This document shows positions 54,015 through 61,509 of a stretch of DNA of 64,000 bases, piece after piece. The notes below the pieces were generated by a model. That model was not told where the DNA came from, made no database searches, and was given only the letters and a program-made list of their open reading frames with translations. The position numbers were made by a program, and so were the translations under genes. The stretch is from Streptomyces griseiscabiei (GTDB taxonomy: Bacteria > Actinomycetota > Actinomycetes > Streptomycetales > Streptomycetaceae). The stretch covers positions 930,001 through 994,000 of the forward strand of contig NZ_JAGJBZ010000002.1 in the NCBI RefSeq assembly GCF_020010925.1. Reading direction: 5' to 3'. Each line of letters opens with the position of its first letter. Position 1 is the first letter of the stretch.

Positions 54015-54127
54015 GGGGTCACACTCCTTGTCGGCTCCGGGTGGGAAAGCGTCGGCCGTGGGCCGAGCGGGGTCAGGCGGGGGCGGATGAACGGGATCGG
54101 TGGTCGTGACCGGCGGGGCGGGGCGGG

Positions 54128-55492
54128 TCAGCCGAACGGGGTGAGGCGGCCGTACCGGTCCGCCCAGTGGCCGACGAGCCCCGGGAAGCGGTCCAGCACC
54201 TCGCGCACGGCCTCCCCGGACCGGGGCTTCATCTCCTGCGGCAGCCACAGGTGGCCGCCCTGCTCCGGCGGGACCAGACCGCGGACCAGGCTCCGGACGA
54301 TCACCCGGTCGCGCCGGGAGTCCTCGCCCTCGCCCTCGGGCCGGTGCGGGTTCTGGGCCACGGCCGAGGCGGCGCCCCGGGTGGAGATCTGGTCGACCTC
54401 CGGGACCAGCCGCCAGAGCTGCTGGGCCTGGTAACTGGTGACGGAACCGGCGAGGTTGGCCTCGATGCCCCGGTGGTGGCAGTAGTCGACGAAGAACCGG
54501 ATGTCGTCCAGGCCGAGGATGCCCCGCCGCTTCAGACCGGTCGTCTCGTCGATGTCCAGGGAGTTGAAGTCGGTCATCTCCGGGCTGCGCTCGGTGGCGA
54601 CCAGCCCGACCCGGGCGACCTTCAGCAGCACGCTGGTGTCGAGCATCATCGCGCCCGCGCCCGCCCGGACCGTCGCGTCGACCATGCGGGCGATGGCCTC
54701 GCGGTCGGTGCGGCGGGCCGAGGGGTCGCCCGTGATGCCGTAACGGGCGTGCGGGAACAGCTCGTTGAGCGCGACCGTGGTGTGCCGGGTGCCCTCGGGC
54801 AGGACCCCGTGGTCGATCAGCGACTCCAGGTCCACCTGACCGGGGTCGGTGAACAGGAGCCTGCCGTCCTCGTCCCGCAGCGTCCCGGCCGCGTAGTCGG
54901 TGAGGTCGAAGCCGTGCTCGGTGCCGGGCTCGCCGGGGTGGAACTCGCGCAGGCCGACCAGGGCCCGGCGGATCGCGTCCACCGAGCGGCGCTCCTCCCA
55001 CAGATCGAGATCCTGGGCGAACAGCACCGACATCACCTGGGTGTGCGAGAAGCCCTCGGTGCGCCGCAGGGTCTGCACGCACTCGCGCAGCACATCGGTG
55101 AGCAGCCCGGTCTCCATGCCGTCCAGGCCCACCTTCACGATGCCGCAGGGATGCACCCGGGTCCCCATGGACACCGCCACCCCGAGCGCGGCCTGCGAGG
55201 CCTTGCCGGCGATCTCGTACGCGGACTTCTGGATCGCCGCGCCGGTGCCGGAACGGTCGAAGAGCAGCTGGTCCTCGCCGATGTTGGTGGAGAGCTGGAC
55301 CTCCAGATCGCGCCGGAAGCCGAGCACGGCGTCGCTGACCGCCATGATCTGCTGCGGCTTGATGTTGCCGAGGGCGCTGCGCGGATCCTCGCTGTCGATG
55401 ATCCTGCCGCCCCCGAGGACGGCCTCGCGGGCCTCTTGCGGATTGAAGACACTGACAAGCAGTTTGCGGTTCATCGTCCGGTCATCGGTCAT
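54128..55492 (-). CDS. Enlarged MfnB/DUF556-like TIM-barrel protein
   Basis: The protein is 454 residues. Archaeal MfnB makes the furan precursor of methanofuran from glyceraldehyde-3-phosphate and is about 235 residues. Matching blocks here are KLLVSVFNPQEAREAVLGGGRIIDSEDP with SALGN (residues 10-43), GIVKVGLDGM (K120), MMLDTSV (D285) and GIEANLAGSVTSYQAQQLW...DQISTRGAAS. Two extra segments, including ~100 residues between the K120 and D285 blocks, double the length. The lysine of the archaeal D-V-K-N-P motif is Glu35 here and the Lys after D-T-A-V is not aligned, so the chemistry has probably changed. First gene of the leftward trio; divergent from LysR. The start could also be ATG 55474. 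Confidence 0.72.
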   Translation of the reverse strand: MTDDRTMNRKLLVSVFNPQEAREAVLGGGRIIDSEDPRSALGNIKPQQIMAVSDAVLGFRRDLEVQLSTNIGEDQLLFDRSGTGAAIQKSAYEIAGKASQAALGVAVSMGTRVHPCGIVKVGLDGMETGLLTDVLRECVQTLRRTEGFSHTQVMSVLFAQDLDLWEERRSVDAIRRALVGLREFHPGEPGTEHGFDLTDYAAGTLRDEDGRLLFTDPGQVDLESLIDHGVLPEGTRHTTVALNELFPHARYGITGDPSARRTDREAIARMVDATVRAGAGAMMLDTSVLLKVARVGLVATERSPEMTDFNSLDIDETTGLKRRGILGLDDIRFFVDYCHHRGIEANLAGSVTSYQAQQLWRLVPEVDQISTRGAASAVAQNPHRPEGEGEDSRRDRVIVRSLVRGLVPPEQGGHLWLPQEMKPRSGEAVREVLDRFPGLVGHWADRYGRLTPFG

Positions 55493-55655
55493 GAGAGAAC
55501 CCCGGTATCGGATCACGTGCGTCGGATCGCTGTATCGGATCGCCTGTATCGGATCGCGTCTTTCGGATCGCGCGGACTCGCACTGATTTGCCATTTCCTG
55601 GCCCAGGTGCCGCCCTGTACGGCGGCCGGTTCTTTCGCCGTGCGCGATGGCCATT

Positions 55656-55698
55656 CGAATGTCGCAGTACGGGGCGCGCCGTGTCCAATAGATTCGTT
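55656..55698 (-). promoter_or_regulatory. Promoter/operator element A (upstream of the MfnB-like operon, overlapping the LysR promoter)
   Basis: Read on the minus strand, AACGAATCTATTGGAC (55698-55683) is followed by a 17-nt spacer and GCGACATTCG. The same arrangement occurs as element B before the Gfo/Idh gene, on the other strand. TTGGAC could be a -35 hexamer for the MfnB-like operon. On the plus strand the element lies 15 bp before the LysR start and overlaps where its own promoter must be (TTGATAACCT follows). It is probably the LysR-type regulator's binding site. Confidence 0.65.
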
Positions 55699-55712
55699 GA
55701 TAACCTCTCGGC

Positions 55713-56651
55713 ATGGATGTGGATCTGCGCTTGCTGCGATCATTCGTCGCGGTTGCGGAAGAACTGCACTTCACCCGCGCGGCGCAGCGCCTGCACATTA
55801 CGCAGCCCGCGCTTTCCAAACAGATCGAGCAGTTGGAGCGAAGCCTTCGCCTGCCGCTGCTGAAGCGGTCCAGCCGCTCGGTGACCCTGACCGCCGCGGG
55901 CCGGGCGCTGCTGCCCGGGGTGCGCCGGATCCTGGCCGACTGGCAGGGCGTGGTCGGCGCGGCCCAGGAGGCCGCGGCGACGGAGGAGCGGACGCTGCGG
56001 GTCGGGTTCATCGCCAACGCGGCCAGCGAACTCACACCCCGGATCCTCGCGACCTTCGGCATGATCCGCCCGGACTGGCGGGTCGTGATGACCCAGGCGC
56101 CGTGGATCGACCCCACGGCGGGGCTGGCGGGCGGCGACGTGGACGTGGCGCTGGTCCGGCTGCCGCTGCCGCACGGGCCGTCGAGCATCCGTACGCAGGT
56201 GCTGCTGACCGAGGACCGCTGGGTGCTGATGGCCGCCGGGCATCCGCTGGCCGGGCAGGACGTGGTGCGTTTCGAACAGCTGCTGGATGAGCCGTTCGTG
56301 GCCGTGCCCGTGGAGTCCGGGGTCTGGCGCGACTTCTGGCTGGCGCTCGACCACCGTGACGGCCATCCCGTGGTGATCGGCGCGGAGGTGAACAGCACGG
56401 ACGAGTGGATGGAGGCCATCGCCAACAACTTCGGGGTCTGTCTGACCGGTGCCTCCACCGCGCGGTTCTATCCCCGCCCCGGGGTCGTCTGCCGCCCGAT
56501 CGACAAGATCACGCCCACGGAGGTCGCCGTGGCCTGGCGCGCGGCCGACGGCCGGCAGGTGGTCGCCGACTTCGTCACGGCCTGCTCGGAGACGGTCGCG
56601 GGGGCGGCGGAGCCGGAGCCGGGGGTGGGGGACGCGGCAGCCGGTGCATGA
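55713..56651 (+). CDS. LysR-family transcriptional regulator
   Basis: The protein is 312 residues. The N-terminal winged helix-turn-helix is DLRLLRSFVAVAEELHFTRAAQRLHITQPALSKQIEQLERSLRLPLLKR. The co-inducer domain starts at TLRVGFIANAASELTPRIL and includes GGDVDVALVRLPL and IANNFGVCLTGASTARFY. It diverges from the MfnB-like operon, the classic LysR arrangement. The -10-like TAACCT lies 7 bp before the ATG and no ribosome-binding site is evident, so the message may be leaderless. It is the likely controller of both flanking transcription units through the shared element. Confidence 0.93.
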   Translation: MDVDLRLLRSFVAVAEELHFTRAAQRLHITQPALSKQIEQLERSLRLPLLKRSSRSVTLTAAGRALLPGVRRILADWQGVVGAAQEAAATEERTLRVGFIANAASELTPRILATFGMIRPDWRVVMTQAPWIDPTAGLAGGDVDVALVRLPLPHGPSSIRTQVLLTEDRWVLMAAGHPLAGQDVVRFEQLLDEPFVAVPVESGVWRDFWLALDHRDGHPVVIGAEVNSTDEWMEAIANNFGVCLTGASTARFYPRPGVVCRPIDKITPTEVAVAWRAADGRQVVADFVTACSETVAGAAEPEPGVGDAAAGA

Positions 56652-56812
56652 CGCGGCGGAACTCCGGCGGCGCGCCCGGAATACGGCAGTCCGTCGAATC
56701 GTCTCTCGAATTCACCGGCTGAATCGCGTGGCGAATCAACGTCCGGGAAAGATGCGGAATGGTTTCTCCTTAGGCATCGCCGACCTGACGTCAAACATTC
56801 CATCCCGGCATG

Positions 56813-56856
56813 AACGAATCTATTGGACGCCGTCCGTTCGGCGTTGCGAGCATTCG
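56813..56856 (+). promoter_or_regulatory. Promoter/operator element B (upstream of the Gfo/Idh-DegT pair)
   Basis: AACGAATCTATTGGAC (56813-56828), a 17-nt spacer and GCGAGCATTCG (56846-56856) reproduce element A exactly in the first 16 bp and the spacing, and nearly so in the second half, oriented toward the downstream gene pair. The remaining 56652-56812 region is slightly less GC-rich and contains no gene that I can support. Confidence 0.65.
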
Positions 56857-56880
56857 GAGGAAAAGGCCGGCCACGCGACC

Positions 56881-56925
56881 GGACCACCGGCCACCGGACC
56901 ACCGGCCACCGGACCACCGGCCACC
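56881..56925 (+). repeat. 15-bp tandem repeat (3 exact copies) in the Gfo/Idh leader
   Basis: There are three exact copies of GGACCACCGGCCACC between promoter element B and the GTG start. The unit contains CCGG-type dyads, so the leader RNA can fold in several registers. Copy number may vary among strains. Confidence 0.9.
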
Positions 56926-56969
56926 GGGCCCGCGGTCTCCGGCCGCCGCATCGCCGAAGGGTATTCACC

Positions 56970-58568
56970 GTGGTGAATCTCCGCGCAGCCATTGTCGGCT
57001 GCGGACGTAGCGCCTCCGCCGCCCATGCCTCCGCCCACACCGCCGAGCCCCGTGTGCACCTGGCCGCCGTGGTCGACCCCGACCGCGCCAGAGCCCGTGC
57101 GCTGGCCCGCCGGTTCGGCGTCCGCGAGGTCTTCACCTCCCTGGAGGAGTTGCTCGCCACGACCGACGTGGACCTCGTCAGCATCTGCGCCCCGCCGCCT
57201 CTCCATGTCCCGCTCGCCGCGACCGCGCTCCGGGCCGGCTGCCATGTGCTCTGCGAGCCGTCCGCCGCCACCGGCCCGGCGGACCTGGCCCGACTGGCCG
57301 CACTCGCCACGACCGAACACCGCGTCCTGGCCCACGCCTTCCCCTACCGCCACCTCACCGAGACCCGCACCGCCCGCCGCATCGTCGACGCGGGGGAGAT
57401 CGGCGAGATCCACGAGATCCAACTTGTGGCGCCGGGGCGGCGGGAGGCGGTGGACGAGGAGTGCTGGGCGGGGTGGGCGAGGTGGGCGGAAGGCGGGGGC
57501 GGGGGTCTCCGTCCGCTCGGTGCCCCCGATGCGGTCGGCGCCGCCGACGGACCCGACGGCCGCCTCTGGACCGGGGAGAACGCCGACCGCGCGTCCTGGG
57601 CCACCGATGAAGACGTGCGCGACCGGCCCCGGGCCGCCGCCGGTACCCGCCCCCGGCACCAGGGCCCCGCCGACTGCGGCCCCCTCACCGGCACCGGCAT
57701 CCACCTGCTCGACCTGGCCATGTGGATCACCGGCTTCCCCGAACCCGTCGAGATGCTCTGGACCACTCCCGATCCGGCCCCCGCAGCGGTGGCGTACGCG
57801 GACGGCCGCACCGCACAGCCACAGGCGGCGCAGGCGCGGCGGCGGTTGGGTGCCCGGCAGGGCACCGACGCCGCCGACGCCAGGGCCGCCCGAGCCGTGG
57901 CGGCCCGGGCGCGCCCGGACGCGGCGCCCGTCCCGCCCGCGCAGCGCCCAGCCACCGGCCTCGTCGCCGCGCCGGGCACCGGCCCGCTCGGACCCGGCCG
58001 CACCGCCCTGATCCGCTGCCGCGACGGCATGTCCCTGAGCCTCACGGCTTCGCGCGGCACCGCGTACACCGCCGCTTCGCAGAGCACCGGATACGCCGGT
58101 TGGTACGGCCCCGCGTACGCCACCGCGCAGGACCCCGCCCACGCCACCTCGCGCGGCACCGCGTACACCGCCGATCCCTCCGACGAGGAGACCGTCCGGG
58201 TACGGCTGGTCGGCGACCGGGGCGCGCTGGAGATCTTCCCGCTGCTGCTCTCGCACCCGAACGGCACCGCCCCGGGGCACACCGTCCCGCCCCTGCCGGG
58301 CAAGCCCCACGACCTGCCACTCGCCCGCAGCCGCCAGCTCGCCGGGTTCGTCGACGCCTGCCTGGGCCGGGGCCCGGCGCCCGTGACCACCGCGCAGCTC
58401 GTCCACATGCAGAAGATCGCCGACGGCCTCCACCGCTCGGCGCACGCCACCACCGCTTCCGGGGAGCCGGACACCCGCGGCCGGTCGACCGTCCCCGGAC
58501 GGACCGACCCTCACGAGGCCACCCCCGTCACCGTCGACGACCCCGTTCAGGAGGCGAGCCGTGCCTGA
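56970..58568 (+). CDS. Gfo/Idh/MocA-family oxidoreductase with low-complexity insertion
   Basis: The protein is 532 residues, against a usual 330-400. The N-terminal Rossmann domain starts LRAAIVGCGRSASAAHASAH, followed by the family's HLAAVVDPDRARARALARRFGV, LVSICAPPPLHVPLAATALRAGCHVLCEPSA and AHAFPYRHLTETRTARRIVDAGEIGEIHEIQLV. The EKP-type motif is CEPSA, so the usual catalytic Lys is replaced. GTGIHLLDLAMWITGFPEPVEM marks the C-terminal domain. About 150 residues of Ala/Arg/Pro-rich and Tyr/Thr-repeat sequence (SRGTAYTA twice) are inserted in the C-terminal sheet. GTG 56970 has GAAGG upstream. It overlaps the DegT gene by 8 bp. The substrate is probably a sugar or cyclitol, by family. Confidence 0.82.
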   Translation: MVNLRAAIVGCGRSASAAHASAHTAEPRVHLAAVVDPDRARARALARRFGVREVFTSLEELLATTDVDLVSICAPPPLHVPLAATALRAGCHVLCEPSAATGPADLARLAALATTEHRVLAHAFPYRHLTETRTARRIVDAGEIGEIHEIQLVAPGRREAVDEECWAGWARWAEGGGGGLRPLGAPDAVGAADGPDGRLWTGENADRASWATDEDVRDRPRAAAGTRPRHQGPADCGPLTGTGIHLLDLAMWITGFPEPVEMLWTTPDPAPAAVAYADGRTAQPQAAQARRRLGARQGTDAADARAARAVAARARPDAAPVPPAQRPATGLVAAPGTGPLGPGRTALIRCRDGMSLSLTASRGTAYTAASQSTGYAGWYGPAYATAQDPAHATSRGTAYTADPSDEETVRVRLVGDRGALEIFPLLLSHPNGTAPGHTVPPLPGKPHDLPLARSRQLAGFVDACLGRGPAPVTTAQLVHMQKIADGLHRSAHATTASGEPDTRGRSTVPGRTDPHEATPVTVDDPVQEASRA

Positions 58569-59835
58569 GCCCCATCTCGCGCTCCACGGCGGTGACCCGG
58601 TGGTCGCCGAACCCCCCGACTGGCCGCAACGCGGGCCGCTGGAGGCCCGCATGCTCCGCGAGGTCCTGGACGACGGCCAGTGGTCACTGCACGGCGGCAC
58701 CCGCTGCACCCGCTTCGAGTCCCGCTTCGCCGCACTGCAGGGCCTCGGCCGTGTCCTGACCGTCAGCAACGGCACCGCCGCCCTGCAACTCGCCTGCGAG
58801 GCCCTCGGCCTGGGCCCCGGCGACGAGGTCATCGTCCCCGGCCTCACCCGCCCGGGCACGGCCGGCGCGGTCCTGGACGCGAACGCCGTGCCCGTCCTCG
58901 TCGACGTGGACCCCGACACCTGGTGCCTGGATCCGGCCGCCGTGGAGGCCGCCGTCACGGAGCGGACCCGGGCGATCGTCGCCGTCCACCTGTACGGGAC
59001 GATGCCCGACCTGATGGCCCTGGCCGCCCTCTCCGCCCGGTACGGCCTCGCCCTGATCGAGGACTGCGCCCACGCACCCGGCGCCCGCTGGGACCGGCAC
59101 GGCGCCGGCTCGGTCGGCACCCTGTCCTGCTTCAGCTTCGGGATGACCAGCACCCTCACCGCGGGCGAGGGCGGCTGCGTCGCCACCGCCGACCCCCTGC
59201 TCGCGGGCCGTCTCTCCGGCCTCCGCGACCGCGGCCGCCCACCGGCGGGCTCGCCACTCGGCTGGCGCCCCCTCCAGGGCGGCAACCACCGGATGACCGA
59301 GTGGCAGGCGGCCGTCCTGCTCGCCCAGTGCGAACGGTTCGCGGAACAACGCGAACGACGCGAGGCGGTCACCCGCCGCTGGCGCGAGGCGGCACTCGCC
59401 TGCGGCTTCCTGCACCCCGCCCGACTGCTCCCCGAGGTCGAACGACCACCCGGACAGGCCCTCGCCCTGTCGTACGTCCCCGGCACGGACCTCCTCGGCG
59501 ACCTCCCCGTGGCGACCGTCCGAGCCGCCCTCGCCGCCGAACTCCGCGTCCCCGTCGAGGCCTGCTACCGCCCCCTCGACACCTCGCCCGCCTACCTGCC
59601 GCACAGCAAACCCCGGCACCACCTCTCCCAGGAATACTGGGAGGCCATCGCCCCCGGCCGGGCCCGACTCCCGCACTGCGCCCGCCTGTACGAGTCCTCC
59701 GTGGTCCTCCCGCACACCGCGATGCTCCGCCCCGGCGCCGAGGACCACCTCCCCCAGGCCCTCGACCGCCTGGCCTGCCACGCCGACCAGCTGCGCGACC
59801 GCGCGGCCACCGGACGGAGGAAGGCGGCGGCATGA
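58561..59835 (+). CDS. DegT/DnrJ/EryC1 (AHBA-synthase-like) protein lacking the PLP lysine
   Basis: The protein is 424 residues. Typical blocks are LALHGGDPVVAEPPDWPQRG, TVSNGTAALQLACEALGLGPGDEVIVPGLT, VAVHLYGTMPDLMALAALSARYGLALIEDCAHAPGARW, HRMTEWQAAVLLAQCERF and the C-terminal CYRPLDTSPAYLPH. In sugar aminotransferases and AHBA synthase the loop before TAGEGG carries the Schiff-base Lys (S-F-x-x-x-K). Here it reads SFGMTSTLTAGEGG with Ser at the Lys position, so ordinary transamination is unlikely. Possible roles are a PLP- or PMP-dependent dehydratase-like activity, or a regulatory or structural partner of the adjacent oxidoreductase (8-bp overlap). Confidence 0.88.
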   Translation: MPEPHLALHGGDPVVAEPPDWPQRGPLEARMLREVLDDGQWSLHGGTRCTRFESRFAALQGLGRVLTVSNGTAALQLACEALGLGPGDEVIVPGLTRPGTAGAVLDANAVPVLVDVDPDTWCLDPAAVEAAVTERTRAIVAVHLYGTMPDLMALAALSARYGLALIEDCAHAPGARWDRHGAGSVGTLSCFSFGMTSTLTAGEGGCVATADPLLAGRLSGLRDRGRPPAGSPLGWRPLQGGNHRMTEWQAAVLLAQCERFAEQRERREAVTRRWREAALACGFLHPARLLPEVERPPGQALALSYVPGTDLLGDLPVATVRAALAAELRVPVEACYRPLDTSPAYLPHSKPRHHLSQEYWEAIAPGRARLPHCARLYESSVVLPHTAMLRPGAEDHLPQALDRLACHADQLRDRAATGRRKAAA

Positions 59836-59842
59836 CAATGGC

Positions 59843-59877
59843 GGAGGGCGCGCGGCCGACAACTCCACGCGCCCTCC
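59843..59877. terminator. Bidirectional terminator between the DegT-like and protease genes
   Basis: A perfect 10-bp inverted repeat (GGAGGGCGCG / CGCGCCCTCC) with a 15-nt loop lies between convergent stop codons. Confidence 0.8.
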
Positions 59878-59899
59878 TGCCGTCACCGCGTGCGCACCG

Positions 59900-61132
59900 T
59901 CACCGCGACGCGAACTTGTCGCTCACCGCCTGGTACACACCCTCGGCCTCCTTGCCCAGCCGCGGCCCGGCCAGCCAGCCGGCGCTCACCGGACCGATGG
60001 AGGTGTTCGACACCAGCGCGGGCCGGCCGTCCGAACCGGTCGCCACCCAGCCACCACCGGACGAACCACCGGTCATGGTGCAGCCGATGCGGTACATCGT
60101 CGGGTCGGCCTCGACGAGCGAGAGCCGCCCGGGCTTGTCCGTGCACTGGTACATCGTCTCGCCGTCGTACGGAGCCCCCGCCGGGTAGCCGGTCGCCGTG
60201 ATGCTCTTCACCTGCGGCACGGCGGGCGCCGCGAAGTCCACCGGCAGCGCCGAACCGACCATCTCCTCCAGCGACTTGCCCCCGCTGCCCTCCTCCGGCG
60301 TCACATGGATCACCGCGAAGTCGTACGGCGCCCCGTCACCGCCCGTCTGGCCGCCCTGCTCGATCCACTGGTCCGAGGTCTGCGCCCAGTCCCCCCACCA
60401 GACACCGTACGGAGCGACCTGCTCCTTGGTGGCCGTCTGCAGTTCCGACGCCGACATACCGCTGTCGTTGTACGAGGGCACGAAGGCGATGTTGCGGTAC
60501 CAGCCGCCCGACTTGCCGGCGTGCACACAGTGCCCGGCCGTCCACACCATGTTGGACTTGCCCGGGTTGGCCGGGTCCTGGACCACCGTCGCCGAGCAGA
60601 CCATCGTGCCTTCGGGCGCGTCGAAGAACACCTTGCCCGCCTCGGGCACGTTCGCGTGGTACTTCGCCGACACCGCCGCCGCGTCGACGGACGCCGGCGT
60701 CGGGTCGGTCACGCCCTGGTCACCGGTGAGGTCGCTCTCGTCGACCTCCTTCTCCGGCTCCTCGGCGTCCCGCATCCGGTCCGGGTCCCACAGGTCCTTG
60801 ATGATCGGGTTGACGTAGTCCTCGGCCTCGCGCAGCCAGTCGTCCTTGTTCCAGTTCTTCCAGGCCCCGCCCCGCCACTTGTCGAGGTCGATCCCGTGTT
60901 CCTTGAGCTTGTCCTTGATGTCGTCCGGGATCTGGATCTTGCCGTCGCCCCCGCTGCCGCTGTCCTGCGCGGACGCCGACGCGTCGGCGTTGGCCGTGGT
61001 GTCACCGGAGCCGCACGCGGTGGCGGTCAACGACAGCACGGCGGCAAGGCCGACCGCGGCCACGACGGGGGAGGTCCTGCGGCGCGTGCTCCTCCCGCGA
61101 CGAGCGGCGAAGAGCGGTCGTATGGGTCGCAT
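59900..61132 (-). CDS. Secreted trypsin-like serine protease (lipoprotein)
   Basis: The protein is 410 residues. A lipoprotein signal (VVAAVGLAAVLSLTATACGSG) is followed by a ~120-residue acidic/helical propeptide-like region (KIQIPDDIKDKLKEHGIDLDKW). The V8/trypsin-like domain has catalytic His in VWTAGHCVHAG, Asp in GAPYDFAVIHV and Ser in GCTMTGGSSGGGW. It lies outside the cell, probably membrane-tethered. ATG 61132 gives a proper signal peptide; upstream in-frame sequence is not homologous. It converges on the DegT-like gene and diverges from the siderophore operon. Confidence 0.9.
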   Translation of the reverse strand: MRPIRPLFAARRGRSTRRRTSPVVAAVGLAAVLSLTATACGSGDTTANADASASAQDSGSGGDGKIQIPDDIKDKLKEHGIDLDKWRGGAWKNWNKDDWLREAEDYVNPIIKDLWDPDRMRDAEEPEKEVDESDLTGDQGVTDPTPASVDAAAVSAKYHANVPEAGKVFFDAPEGTMVCSATVVQDPANPGKSNMVWTAGHCVHAGKSGGWYRNIAFVPSYNDSGMSASELQTATKEQVAPYGVWWGDWAQTSDQWIEQGGQTGGDGAPYDFAVIHVTPEEGSGGKSLEEMVGSALPVDFAAPAVPQVKSITATGYPAGAPYDGETMYQCTDKPGRLSLVEADPTMYRIGCTMTGGSSGGGWVATGSDGRPALVSNTSIGPVSAGWLAGPRLGKEAEGVYQAVSDKFASR

Positions 61133-61509
61133 GGTCTGAACTCCCCCTGGGGCGTATGAGAACTCTGTGCTGCCGAAGCGGATCACGCACGGCTCCGCCG
61201 CGCGCCCACCGCCCCCTAGTACGTAGCCGGCACGGCATTCGCGCGGCTCGGTACCTCTGCTTCTTCGTACGTAGTCGTCGTACGCGCGGTTCGGTGAGGA
61301 TCCGCGGCGCCGCGTCCTACGGAACGGCACCACACACTATGCGGTCGTTGTGGGGGACATCCGATGGAACGGCAACGGTTCCGTCACGGCAAGGATCTTC
61401 GCCTCACCCGCTTCCCCGTGCGAGTCGCGTCGTTGGTACGTGCGGGGGACCCGCCGGTGTTCGGTGACCCCTGCCAACTCGCCTCTGAGCAGCGGGAGGA
61501 AGTGCAGCG
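61133..61509. promoter_or_regulatory. Divergent region between the protease and the siderophore-type operon
   Basis: The 377-bp region has no convincing gene. GTACGTAG occurs twice (near 61220 and 61267). I searched for the iron box TTAGGTTAGGCTAACCTAA and its halves and saw none, which is notable upstream of a siderophore-type operon. GGGAGGAAG just before 61510 is the ribosome-binding site of the aminotransferase. Confidence 0.5.

Noticed and set aside
56823..56969. N-terminal extension of the Gfo/Idh protein from TTG 56823
   Set aside because: The start would overlap promoter element B and the added sequence is only the translated tandem repeat; GTG 56970 directly precedes the Rossmann motif.
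61133..61509. Iron-box operator upstream of the siderophore-type operon
   Set aside because: No TTAGGTTAGGC-like half site was visible on either strand by eye.
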